Below the pieces are notes generated by a model, which was given only the letters and a program-made list of their open reading frames with translations, was not told the DNA's origin and did no database searches. From Eubacteriales bacterium (GTDB lineage: Bacteria; Bacillota; Clostridia; Oscillospirales; Acutalibacteraceae): a stretch of DNA of 64,000 nucleotides. Location of the stretch: assembly GCA_029225565.1 (NCBI GenBank), contig JAQXWS010000038.1, positions 38,507 through 102,506 on the forward strand, in the 5' to 3' direction. Both the position numbers and the translations under genes were made by a program. Below are positions 56,071 to 63,828 of the stretch, piece by piece. The stretch's first letter is position 1; each line of letters opens with the position of its first letter.

Positions 56071-56099
56071 TTGATTATTGTACTATTTGATACTATAAT
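56071..56099 (+). promoter_or_regulatory. Promoter of the nucleoside salvage operon
   Basis: TTGATT (56071-56076) and TATAAT (56094-56099), spacing 17 nt, 19 bp before the phosphorylase start. Confidence 0.65.
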
Positions 56100-56118
56100 G
56101 TAGATATGAGGTGATATA

Positions 56119-56925
56119 ATGTTTACTCAAGAAGCAAAAGCAATAGCAGAAATGATTCCCTCCCGACCGAAAATTGCTGTGGTATTAGGCTCCGGGTTGG
56201 GCGGTCTTGTGAGCAAGGTACAGGACGCAAAATGCATTAGCTACAGCGGAATTAAATCACTGCCCGTACCTACAGCTCCAAGTCATAACGGCAGATTCGT
56301 TTTCGGCAAGCTGGGCGGCAGGGATATTGTACTCATGGACGGCAGAGTTCACCTGTATGAGGGATATACGCCGCAACAGGTGGTTGCTCCAATAAGATTA
56401 CTTAGAGCCATTGGAGTTGATACAATCATATTAACCAACGCTGCCGGCGGAATTAACAAAAACCTGTCTGTAGGTGACTTTATGATGATTGAAGACCATA
56501 TATCAATGTTCGTTCCGTCCCCTCTTATCGGCAGTAATGACGAATCCCTGGGCACTCGCTTTCCGGATATGAGCAACGCATACAGTAAAGAATTGCAAAG
56601 GATAGTTATCAAATCGGCTATGAATATCGGCATTGATATAAAACGAGGCGTATATGCACAATTGACCGGACCGCAATTTGAGACCCCGGCAGAGATTAAA
56701 GCGCTGTCCGCCCTTGGAGCAGACTCTGTTGGTATGAGCACCGTAATTGAGTCCATAGCGGCAAATCACTGCGGTATGAGGGTAGCGGGTATCAGCATGA
56801 TAGCGAATATGGCCTGCGGTATATTGGACAAGCCGTTAAGCGGCGAAGATGTTAATGAGGCTGCAGGACAATCCGCAAACGAATTTCAGGCACTAATCAC
56901 CGAGATAGTAAGGAATATAGAATGA
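56119..56925 (+). CDS. Purine nucleoside phosphorylase (PNP/MTAP family)
   Basis: Trimeric-type phosphorylase (268 residues). Phosphate-binding VLGSGLGGL (~22-30), SHNGRF (~59-64), [10 protein letters not shown] (~112-121), purine-binding [11 protein letters not shown] (~184-194), and [14 protein letters not shown] in the C-terminal third. The Asn in the SMIAN segment suggests 6-oxopurines (inosine-like). With its partners it probably cleaves methylthioinosine or 5'-deoxyinosine, not just inosine. Overlaps the next start (ATGA). Confidence 0.9.
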   Translation: MFTQEAKAIAEMIPSRPKIAVVLGSGLGGLVSKVQDAKCISYSGIKSLPVPTAPSHNGRFVFGKLGGRDIVLMDGRVHLYEGYTPQQVVAPIRLLRAIGVDTIILTNAAGGINKNLSVGDFMMIEDHISMFVPSPLIGSNDESLGTRFPDMSNAYSKELQRIVIKSAMNIGIDIKRGVYAQLTGPQFETPAEIKALSALGADSVGMSTVIESIAANHCGMRVAGISMIANMACGILDKPLSGEDVNEAAGQSANEFQALITEIVRNIE

Positions 56926-57896
56926 AAAACATATTGTACAAAGACGGCAAGCTGTTACTGCTTGACCAAACGCTGTTGCCAAACCAAGAGGTATATATTG
57001 AGCCGAAAACCAAGGAGGACTACTACTACGCAATCAAAAAGCTGCAGGTACGCGGCGCTCCGGCAATAGGAATATTCGCCGCATACGGTATGGCGCTAAT
57101 TGAAGATGACAAGGCTATGCTAAAGCAGTATTTGGATTCTGCCCGTCCCACGGCAGTCAATCTGTCCTGGGCTACGGACAGAATGCTAAAGGCGTACTAT
57201 GACGGCAAATCGCTGATAGATGAGGCAATAGCAATCCACAACGAGGACATTGCAATGTGCAAAAAAATCAGCGAGTACGGACTGTCGCTGCTCAATGACG
57301 GCGACGGAATACTCACCCACTGCAACGCAGGCGCCCTTGCCACCGGCGAATACGGAACAGGACTGGGCCCATTGCTGTTAGGCAAGGAACGGGGATATAA
57401 TTTTCATATTTACAGCGACGAAACGAGGCCGTTGCTACAGGGTGCAAGACTTACCAGCTACGAATTGGAAAAAGCAGGCTGTGATGTAACGCTGATATGC
57501 GACAATATGGCAAGCATAGTTATGAAGCAGGGCAAAATCGACGCTGTCCTTGTTGGGGCTGACAGAATTGCGGCAAACGGCGACACCGCAAACAAGGTGG
57601 GAACAAGCGGCGTGGCAATTCTTGCAAAGCATTATGGCATACCATTTTATGTTCTGGCTCCGTATTCCACAATAGATTATACTTGTGCAACAGGTGATGA
57701 TATTGTGATAGAAGAACGGGACCCACAGGAAATTAAATCAATGTGGTACACCCGTGATATGGCATTGCCCCAAACAAAATGCTACAACCCCTCATTCGAT
57801 GTAACAGACAATAATCTAATTACTGCTATAATAACGGACAAGGGTATAATAAAAGCACCATATACAACAAATCTGATGAGGATAAAGAATGATTAA
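56922..57896 (+). CDS. mtnA: 5-methylthioribose-1-phosphate isomerase-like protein
   Basis: eIF2B-alpha-like sugar-phosphate isomerase (324 residues). [13 protein letters not shown] (~43-55), catalytic Cys in [11 protein letters not shown] (~126-136) and catalytic Asp in [11 protein letters not shown] (~212-222), then NKVGTSG. Converts methylthioribose-1-P (or 5-deoxyribose-1-P) to the ribulose. No mtnB, mtnC, mtnD or aldolase gene follows, so the later fate is open. Overlaps the deaminase gene by 8 bp. Confidence 0.9.
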   Translation: MKNILYKDGKLLLLDQTLLPNQEVYIEPKTKEDYYYAIKKLQVRGAPAIGIFAAYGMALIEDDKAMLKQYLDSARPTAVNLSWATDRMLKAYYDGKSLIDEAIAIHNEDIAMCKKISEYGLSLLNDGDGILTHCNAGALATGEYGTGLGPLLLGKERGYNFHIYSDETRPLLQGARLTSYELEKAGCDVTLICDNMASIVMKQGKIDAVLVGADRIAANGDTANKVGTSGVAILAKHYGIPFYVLAPYSTIDYTCATGDDIVIEERDPQEIKSMWYTRDMALPQTKCYNPSFDVTDNNLITAIITDKGIIKAPYTTNLMRIKND

Positions 57897-59136
57897 GTTT
57901 ACTAACGGACTTGTGCTGAACAAGGATTTTGAAATAACAAATGATGATGTATATGTTGACGGTGACCGAATTGTTGCCGTTGGCAACAGCCATCTGCAAG
58001 CCGACAGAGTATATGACCTAAAGGGTAACCTGCTGATGCCGTCTTTTAAGAACGCGCATACCCACTCTGCAATGACATTTGCCAGGTCCTTTGCCGATGA
58101 CCTGCCTTTACAGCCATGGCTGTACGATATGATATTCCCTTTGGAGGCAAAGCTGGTGGATGAGGATATTTACGATTTGTCACGGCTGGCATTTCTGGAG
58201 TATCTAACCTCCGGTATCACTGCCTGCTTTGATATGTACTACTTCCCCGAAGCCATGGCGAAGGCAAGCGTTGACTTTGGATTCAGGACAGTAATGACCT
58301 GCGGACTCAATAACTTCAAGGAGGATTTGGAAAAACTGGAGGAATACTACAACAAATTCAACAGCTACCATCCTCTTATCAGCTACAAGCTGGGCTTCCA
58401 TGCAGAATACACAACATCCATGGAATTAATGCAGGGTGTATCCCGCCTTGCCAACAAGTACAAGGCTCCTGTATTTATGCACTCCAGCGAAACCGAAGGC
58501 GAGGTAAAGGATTGTGTAAAAAAATGCGGTATGTCCCCTACCCGACTGTTTGACAGCTTGGGGATGTGGAACTATGGCGGCGGTGCATACCACTCTGTAT
58601 GGGTGGACGACAACGACCTGGAAATATACAAGAACAGAGGCGTGTACGCAATAATCAATGCCGGCTCAAACAGCAAGCTGGCGTCGGGAATTGCACCGGT
58701 ATCCAAGATGATTAACAAAGGAATCAATCTGGCAATCGGCACAGACGGACCAAGCAGTAACAACGCGCTGGATATGTTCCGCGAGATGTTCTTGATAGCC
58801 GCTACACAAAAGCTGAATGACCGTGACGCAGCCTCCACCGACGCAAACCGGATACTGAAAATGGCTACAGTGGGCTCCGCACACTGTATGGGTCTAACGG
58901 ATTGTGACACAATAGACGCGGGCAAAAAAGCGGATTTGATAGTAATAGATATGCACAGACCCAGCATGCAGCCTGTCAATAATATAACAAAAAACATTGT
59001 ATATAGCGGCGGCAAGGATGTAATCAAGATGACCATGATTGACGGCAAAATACTGTACAGCAACGGTGAGTTCATCGGCATTGATACCGACGAGATATAC
59101 AAAAAGGCCCAGGCAGTTATTGACAGAATAAGATAA
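57889..59136 (+). CDS. Amidohydrolase, MTA/SAH/5'-deoxyadenosine deaminase-like
   Basis: TatD/ATZ-type amidohydrolase (415 residues). Metal site His-x-His in NAHTHSAM (~54-61), the substrate motif [18 protein letters not shown], and the catalytic Asp in GTDGPSSNN (~283-291). The last strand ends with the KKADLIVID motif. Such enzymes deaminate 5'-methylthioadenosine, S-adenosylhomocysteine or 5'-deoxyadenosine. Operon context (phosphorylase, isomerase) supports this role over guanine or cytosine deamination. Confidence 0.85.
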   Translation: MIKFTNGLVLNKDFEITNDDVYVDGDRIVAVGNSHLQADRVYDLKGNLLMPSFKNAHTHSAMTFARSFADDLPLQPWLYDMIFPLEAKLVDEDIYDLSRLAFLEYLTSGITACFDMYYFPEAMAKASVDFGFRTVMTCGLNNFKEDLEKLEEYYNKFNSYHPLISYKLGFHAEYTTSMELMQGVSRLANKYKAPVFMHSSETEGEVKDCVKKCGMSPTRLFDSLGMWNYGGGAYHSVWVDDNDLEIYKNRGVYAIINAGSNSKLASGIAPVSKMINKGINLAIGTDGPSSNNALDMFREMFLIAATQKLNDRDAASTDANRILKMATVGSAHCMGLTDCDTIDAGKKADLIVIDMHRPSMQPVNNITKNIVYSGGKDVIKMTMIDGKILYSNGEFIGIDTDEIYKKAQAVIDRIR

Positions 59137-59155
59137 ATGCGATGAGATATAAAAA

Positions 59156-59184
59156 TTGACTAAACACGGCATTAGTGTTAGTAT
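59156..59184 (+). promoter_or_regulatory. Promoter of an orphan leader RNA
   Basis: TTGACT (59156-59161) and TAGTAT (59179-59184), spacing 17 nt, directly after the deaminase gene. Confidence 0.55.
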
Positions 59185-59189
59185 GAGCT

Positions 59190-59365
59190 AATTCGTTAAA
59201 AGAAAATCATACCAAGTTCACACCTATTTTTGAACCCCATAGATCGGTGTAGGGCATAATCATATATCAACAAACCCGTTGATGAGTATATCATCAGCGG
59301 GTTAATTTTATTTTTGGAGGCTTACAATGATAAATAATATCGGAACGCAGATGGTATTCCTATAA
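59190..59365 (+). other. Orphan leader with terminator and 12-codon ORF
   Basis: Between the promoter and 59272, CACACC (59219-59224) can pair with GGTGT (59246-59250), and the loop CCCC can pair with GGG (59252-59254), an H-type pseudoknot. A competing hairpin GTTCA/TGAAC is also possible. A terminator (59273-59302, AACCCGTTGATGA stem) follows. Then GGAGG and ATG open a 12-codon frame (59327-59365; MINNIGTQMVFL), which resembles the N-terminus of GNAT acetyltransferases and is likely a remnant. After 59365, to 59470, only hairpin CTTTAGG/CCTAAAG is seen. Confidence 0.4.
59273..59316 (+). terminator. Terminator in the orphan leader
   Basis: A stem of about 13 bp (AACCCGTTGATGA / TCATCAGCGGGTT, loop GTATA, one mismatch) followed by an AATTTTATTTTT tail. 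Confidence 0.8.
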
Positions 59366-59472
59366 GCTGTTTCCACGCAGCTTTAGGTTATATAATCTGA
59401 GCTTTAGCAAAACGCCTAAAGTTCCTTATGTGTTGGATTTATAGCAATCAAATCTATTTATTTTACATAAAT

Positions 59473-59500
59473 TTGACATAAAACAAATTAGTTCTTTATT
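59473..59500 (+). promoter_or_regulatory. Possible promoter of the GtrA cassette
   Basis: TTGACA (59473-59478) and TTTATT (about 59495-59500), spacing 16 nt. The -35 is perfect but the -10 is weak. Confidence 0.35.
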
Positions 59501-59533
59501 TTTTTGTTATACGCTCTTGATGAGGTGATATAG

Positions 59534-59734
59534 ATGAACACGAAAACAAATATTATCACATTTACAATATCGTCAATTATATTTGTTATTGGTGTAATTT
59601 TAGTAAAATTGAATTTAGGAAGACTGGGTACAATAGGTTTTACCGGATATACTCTGTGCACCTTTTCAATCATTGCTGTAATTATTATGTTTTCGATAAC
59701 GATTGCAACCCTTATGGAGAGGAAAAAACAATGA
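59534..59734 (+). CDS. Small two-helix membrane protein
   Basis: 66 residues with two hydrophobic segments (~6-25 and ~38-58) and a positively charged C-terminus. No family recognised. The start follows GAGGTGATATAG. Its stop overlaps the ATG of the next gene (59731), so it is translationally coupled to the GtrA gene and probably works with it. Confidence 0.65.
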   Translation: MNTKTNIITFTISSIIFVIGVILVKLNLGRLGTIGFTGYTLCTFSIIAVIIMFSITIATLMERKKQ

Positions 59735-60252
59735 AAAATAAATTGATAGCCTTTGCTGAAAAGCACTCGGAAATTTGGAAATTTATCAAATTCTCATTCA
59801 CCGGTGCAAGTACATCTGTTTTAGAGCTTGGAGTATTTCTGTTCCTTCAATACTTGGTTTTCAAATCTTTAAACGAAGTACCTGTTACCGATAATGCAAT
59901 ATTAAGCTTTTTAGGAATTGAATATAAAGGATATATGTATTCATACTGTATATCTGCAATAATCGGTTATGCAGCTGCTTACATAATGAACAGAAAGCTA
60001 ACATTCAAAGCCGATGCCAATCCTATTTTATCAACAGTAATATATGCCATTATGGTGATATGCACTATAGCATTTAATACTTGGTTTGGTGCATTCCTTG
60101 GAACATGGGTAAAAAATAACGGATGGGATAATGTTATTGTTGAAATGATTATGAAAATTATTGTTATGACAGTTCCAACTATTTGGACATACCCCTTAAA
60201 CAGATTTGTTATTCATAGGAAAAAAAGACAGAATGACCAAATTAAAAGCTAA
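59731..60252 (+). CDS. GtrA-like membrane protein
   Basis: 173 residues. GtrA/DPMS flippase-like family: the motif KFSFTGAST near 21-29, four membrane helices and a conserved NRKLTFK after the second pair, with TIWTYPLNRFVIHRK at the C-terminus. GtrA proteins are thought to move polyprenyl-phosphate-linked sugars across the membrane. I start at 59731 because the open frame to 59656 overlaps the previous gene without an RBS. It overlaps the next gene by 20 bp. Confidence 0.8.
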   Translation: MKNKLIAFAEKHSEIWKFIKFSFTGASTSVLELGVFLFLQYLVFKSLNEVPVTDNAILSFLGIEYKGYMYSYCISAIIGYAAAYIMNRKLTFKADANPILSTVIYAIMVICTIAFNTWFGAFLGTWVKNNGWDNVIVEMIMKIIVMTVPTIWTYPLNRFVIHRKKRQNDQIKS

Positions 60253-61546
60253 TCATCCTGAAATCTGGAAATTTGTAAAATTTAATATATCAGTACTGAT
60301 AACCTCAATACTTGATGTTGTTTCATACCTATTTTTACTCTATGTTGTCTTTAAAAAATATAACGATATTGCCCTACCTAATAGTGCGTTATTATCACTC
60401 CTGGGAATAAAATACAAAGGATACCTATTCTCGTATCTTTTATCTACCTCAATCGGATATATTGCAGCGTATTTGATAAACAGGAAAATAACATTTCATT
60501 CAAATATTAATCCTGCATATAGTTCTGTTTTATATTTTTTACTGGCAGTGTTTAATATTTTAGTTAGTTCATACATAGGTGGCGTTTTTGGTTCGTTTAT
60601 TTTGGAAAGAAATATAAATACTCCGATTGTAGAAATAGTTTCAAAATTCATTATTATTAACATTCCTACAATCTGGACCTACCCTATTGAAAGGTATATT
60701 ATTCAAATTAAGAAGAAAGAAATGAAAGAAAAAATTATAGCAGTTGATTTGGATGGAACTCTTTTAAACAGTAATTCTGCCATAAGTAATGATAACATCA
60801 GTGCAATAAAAAGGCTGTCTGAAAATGGTATAAAAACGGCAATTTTAACCGGCCGTACTTTTTATGAAATTCCTCTTGAAGTACGCAAATGTGACAGCAT
60901 TGAATATTTTGTTTATTCAAACGGAGCAGGAATAAATCAGCGTATAAAAGGAATAAAAAGTTGCTCACCAATCTCAAAGGATACAGCTATTAAAATTTTT
61001 GATATATTACGGTCATATACCTGTTTTGTTGAATTATACTCAAACGGATTCCCGTTTGTAAATGATTCTGAATTTAATTATGAATCCCTTGAATTCTACA
61101 ATATAGATGGTAATTTTATTCCTGTTATGATGAAAACACGAAGAGCCATCGAGAATATTGAATCAATTTTGTATGATGATGCTTATAAAATTGAAATGTT
61201 TGATATATTTTTTAAATATGAAAGCGAAAAGAAGGAATGTGAAAAACGCCTTAGCTCTGAGCTTATCAATATCGAATTAACCTCCTCCATGTCTAACAAT
61301 CTGGAAATAACCAACTTAGGTATTGACAAAGGGTATGGCTTAAGAAAGCTTTGTGAGATTACCGATACCGACATCAAAAATGTTATTGTAATAGGTGACA
61401 GCAAAAATGATATATCGGCATTTAAGACAGCTAATACCGGCTTTGCTGTTTCAAACGCATGCCCGGAGTTAAAAAGATTAGCAAATAAAACCATTTGTTC
61501 AAATGATGAAAATGTAATGTGCTATATAGAAAAGGAACTTTTATGA
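60233..61546 (+). CDS. GtrA-like membrane domain fused to HAD hydrolase
   Basis: 437 residues. Residues 1-~165 are a second GtrA-like domain, clearly homologous to the preceding gene: HPEIWKFVKFN, TSIGYIAAYLINRKITF, TIWTYPIERYI. Residues ~170-437 are a Cof-type HAD phosphatase with VDLDGTL (motif I, near 176), LTGRT (motif II), DKGYGL (Lys, motif III) and GDSKND (motif IV). I start at ATG 60233 (9 codons into the longer frame). The fusion ties a possible lipid-sugar flippase to a phosphatase. The stop overlaps the next start. Confidence 0.8.
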   Translation: MTKLKANHPEIWKFVKFNISVLITSILDVVSYLFLLYVVFKKYNDIALPNSALLSLLGIKYKGYLFSYLLSTSIGYIAAYLINRKITFHSNINPAYSSVLYFLLAVFNILVSSYIGGVFGSFILERNINTPIVEIVSKFIIINIPTIWTYPIERYIIQIKKKEMKEKIIAVDLDGTLLNSNSAISNDNISAIKRLSENGIKTAILTGRTFYEIPLEVRKCDSIEYFVYSNGAGINQRIKGIKSCSPISKDTAIKIFDILRSYTCFVELYSNGFPFVNDSEFNYESLEFYNIDGNFIPVMMKTRRAIENIESILYDDAYKIEMFDIFFKYESEKKECEKRLSSELINIELTSSMSNNLEITNLGIDKGYGLRKLCEITDTDIKNVIVIGDSKNDISAFKTANTGFAVSNACPELKRLANKTICSNDENVMCYIEKELL

Positions 61547-62394
61547 GTAATGCAATTCATTTTTTAAATACCGGGCATAGCGATTGTATAATTCTTGAAA
61601 GCAATAATCATTTTGCAATGATTGATGCAGGCGAGGATACAGATTATCCTGCTGATAAACCTTGGCTTGAGCTAAAGGGCTACGAGCAAGAGGTTTGCGA
61701 TTACCTGCTTAAAAATTGTGTTAATAATAAAGGAGAAATCGTTTTAGATTTTATTCTGGCAACACATTGCCATTCTGACCATATCGGTGGATTTGATACT
61801 GTTATTAACCATCCAAAAGTAAAAATAAAAAGAGCTTTCTTGAAGCCCTATTATGAAGAAAATATTTTTATAATGGAAAGAAAAAGATGGGACAATGTTG
61901 AGGTTTATCAGCAAATGAAAAACGCCTTGGAATCAAAAAATGTTCCTATTATTGAAAGGTTTGACGGACTGACTTTTTTATTTGGTGATATGAAAATCAC
62001 ATTTTTTAACGGAGAATATAAAAAACCGGCATTTAAATTCGGAGAAAATGTAAATAGTGTTGTTACTCTGGTTGAGTATAACGGATACAAAGCTCTGCTT
62101 GCAGGTGATATGAACTACAAAAATGGTGGTGAAAAGCTAATTGCAAGTAATGTTGGTAAAATTGATTTGTTAAAGGTTGGACATCACGGATATGTAGGCT
62201 CAACCTCATTATATTGGACAAAAAGCCTAATGCCCACATACTCTGTTATTTGTAATGACCGAAAAAGAGTTTATCCTGATGTTAATTTTAAGTTGAAAAG
62301 CATTGCAAAATCCCAGGTAATATGTACTGTTAATACAAATGGCGTAAAATTTTTGCTCAACGATAAAATTGATTATGTCACAAATATTATGTAG
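61543..62394 (+). CDS. Metallo-beta-lactamase-fold hydrolase (ComEC-like)
   Basis: 283 residues, soluble, with no signal peptide. The metal motif is ATHCHSDHIGG (near 69-79), preceded by MIDAGED. Further ligands are LLAGDMN (near 191) and KVGHHGY (near 214). This pattern matches the ComEC C-terminal or competence-like MBL hydrolases, which act on phosphoesters. It starts at ATG 61543 behind AAAGGAAC, overlapping the stop of the GtrA-HAD gene. Likely the last gene of the four-gene cassette. Confidence 0.75.
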   Translation: MSNAIHFLNTGHSDCIILESNNHFAMIDAGEDTDYPADKPWLELKGYEQEVCDYLLKNCVNNKGEIVLDFILATHCHSDHIGGFDTVINHPKVKIKRAFLKPYYEENIFIMERKRWDNVEVYQQMKNALESKNVPIIERFDGLTFLFGDMKITFFNGEYKKPAFKFGENVNSVVTLVEYNGYKALLAGDMNYKNGGEKLIASNVGKIDLLKVGHHGYVGSTSLYWTKSLMPTYSVICNDRKRVYPDVNFKLKSIAKSQVICTVNTNGVKFLLNDKIDYVTNIM

Positions 62395-62734
62395 ATAAAG
62401 CTTATTGCGTAATCCGGGCATACTTCTCCCTTTATGATCTTACTAATTTACATTGCCATAAGCTTCCTCAATGCGCCGTTTTCCTTTGGGATTTCTCCTC
62501 TCCTGACAGACGACGGCTTGAATTTTCCGTTGCTTATACTTTCGAGCAATTCATTCCTTTGTTCTTTAGCTAAGGTAATGCCTCCGACTTCTTTCAGTCT
62601 CCGCCTCACGACAGACGCAATTGTCTTTAGCATACAGTACGCTACTGCCAAGCCAGTAGCGTACTTTCACCGCCAAGTTATTACGCGTGCCGAGCACACA
62701 AAATAAAAAAGTAGGTTTTAAAACCTACTTTTTT
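62395..62734. other. Gene-free junction between the GtrA cassette and the tRNA locus
   Basis: The only protein signal is the RT remnant at 62448-62651. A strong 11-bp hairpin GTACGCTACTG / CAGTAGCGTAC with an AAGC-rich loop lies near 62636-62668. A palindrome GTAGGTTTTAAAACCTAC (62711-62728) with A/T runs on both sides is a bidirectional terminator. Together with the RT fragment this looks like a decayed mobile element. Confidence 0.5.
62448..62651 (-). pseudogene. Fragment of a group II intron-type reverse transcriptase
   Basis: 67 codons on the minus strand, with the phrase GKFKPSSVRRGEIPKENG and L-R-K-L near the end. In LtrA-type reverse transcriptases this corresponds to the segment just before the palm, normally continuing G-I-P-T-V-x-D-R. 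Here it ends at a stop right after, and the N-terminal part is short and garbled. No ribosome site is seen, so it is a remnant. I am moderately sure of the family from the motif alone. Confidence 0.45.
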
Positions 62735-62871
62735 TGGAGCTGATAACCGGATTTTTGAAGGAAACCACTCGCTACGAAAAGGTACACTGTACCTTTTCTC
62801 CCAAATTTTTTCGGCTATGCATAAAAATTTGGAGCTATGTGTCACCGGTTAAAATCCATTTTTATTATATG

Positions 62872-62908
62872 AAAAAAGGACAACACGAAAATCCGCGTTG
62901 TCCTTTTT
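62872..62908 (-). terminator. Terminator of tRNA-Thr
   Basis: Stem AAAAAAGGACAAC / GTTGTCCTTTTTT, directly behind the tRNA CCA end on the minus strand. Confidence 0.85.
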
Positions 62909-62984
62909 TGGAGCTGATAACCGGATTTGAACCGGTGACCTCATCCTTACCAAGGATGCACTCTACCTACTGAGCTATATCAGC
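62909..62984 (-). tRNA. tRNA-Thr (anticodon GGT)
   Basis: A 76-nt cloverleaf with encoded CCA; acceptor GCTGATA / TATCAGC; anticodon loop TTGGTAA. Second in a two-tRNA transcript after tRNA-Asp (5 bp apart). Confidence 0.96.
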
Positions 62985-62989
62985 AATGA

Positions 62990-63066
62990 TGGCGACCCGG
63001 AACGGGCTCGAACCGTCGACCTCCAGCGTGACAGGCTGGCGTTCTAACCAGCTGAACTACCGGGCC
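62990..63066 (-). tRNA. tRNA-Asp (anticodon GTC)
   Basis: A 77-nt cloverleaf with encoded CCA; acceptor GGCCCGG / CCGGGTC (one G-T pair); anticodon loop CTGTCAC. Confidence 0.96.
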
Positions 63067-63083
63067 ATCTGTGACCGAATAGT

Positions 63084-63112
63084 ATTATAACTAATAAGCA
63101 GTAGTTTGTCAA
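63084..63112 (-). promoter_or_regulatory. Promoter of the tRNA-Asp/tRNA-Thr pair
   Basis: Minus strand TTGACA (63107-63112) and TATAAT (63084-63089), spacing 17 nt, 17 bp before tRNA-Asp. Confidence 0.75.
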
Positions 63113-63223
63113 GGATAAAATTTTTATGGTGAACAGAAATAAATTTTTTGTCAAAAACGGGCGAAAAAATACACGATTTTGACTGATTTGTGCATAGAAT
63201 GATAATAAATTAACAAATTTTGC

Positions 63224-63252
63224 TTGAATTATCGGTCAAACTATTGTATAAT
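63224..63252 (+). promoter_or_regulatory. Promoter of the small membrane protein gene
   Basis: TTGAAT (63224-63229) and TATAAT (63247-63252), spacing 17 nt, 37 bp before the start codon. Confidence 0.6.
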
Positions 63253-63289
63253 GTGTACATATTATACTCAAAAAAGGAGAAAGAAGACT

Positions 63290-63694
63290 ATGTACACCAC
63301 AGCAATATGGCTAAAATATATACTAATCTTTGCAGTAGGAATTGTTTTGCTTTTACTTGGAATAATACTGCTGCGCAACGGTCAATCAAAAAAGCTTGAA
63401 GGCGTTGTGGCTCTGCTGATTTCGGTTTCTCTTTTGGTTTACTCCGGTATTAGCTGCGTAAGGATTGAGGAGCCTGAATATGTAACCTCCAGAATAACAT
63501 ATGTATCCCAGGTAAAAAACAACAAAATGTTCGACAAGCAATACACATTTAAGGACAAATACGGAAAGATTTACACCCTAAAGATGGACCCTATCACCCA
63601 CCGCAAAATATTCAAAAACCAGCAATTCTGCAAGAATATGCGATATTTTGTTACATACGACAAGCACTCAAAAACAATAGTAAAAATAAAATAG
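63290..63694 (+). CDS. Hypothetical two-helix membrane protein
   Basis: 134 residues, family not recognised. Two membrane segments (~6-28 and ~38-56) are followed by a ~75-residue basic, beta-prone soluble domain (about 20 Lys). DUF3592-like proteins share this shape, but I cannot confirm. The start at 63290 follows AAAAGGAG; a longer frame from 63224 begins inside the promoter. Confidence 0.6.
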   Translation: MYTTAIWLKYILIFAVGIVLLLLGIILLRNGQSKKLEGVVALLISVSLLVYSGISCVRIEEPEYVTSRITYVSQVKNNKMFDKQYTFKDKYGKIYTLKMDPITHRKIFKNQQFCKNMRYFVTYDKHSKTIVKIK

Positions 63695-63806
63695 GTACAA
63701 CATGGCATAATATTACATCAATAATTACAATCACCATTGTTAAGTATGAAGCTACAAAAACAGACGGCAAACTACCCTATAGTGAACACAGTGTGGTAGA
63801 ATTAAA

Positions 63807-63828
63807 AAAACTCCCGAATGGGAGTTTT
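63807..63828 (+). terminator. Terminator before the second repeat copy
   Basis: Stem AAAACTCCC / GGGAGTTTT with a short loop, ~112 bp after the membrane protein gene. The dispersed repeat begins at the next base. Bases 63695-63806 hold no gene with a start codon and RBS. Confidence 0.75.

Larger units (their letters stand above)
62735..62984 (-). repeat. Duplicated tRNA-Thr 3' end with ~120-bp insert
   Basis: 62735-62754 repeats the last 20 bases of tRNA-Thr (62909-62928) and the flanking T-run. Between them, in the tRNA's direction, are the tRNA terminator, an imperfect third copy near 62830-62857, the hairpin CCAAATTTTT / AAAAAATTTGG, the palindrome AAAAGGTACA / TGTACCTTTT and CGTAGCGAG. 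No gene. The layout mirrors the tRNA-Trp locus. Confidence 0.75.

Noticed and set aside
62734..62973. 79-aa plus-strand frame across the tRNA-Thr duplication
   Set aside because: Antisense tRNA sequence; no RBS.
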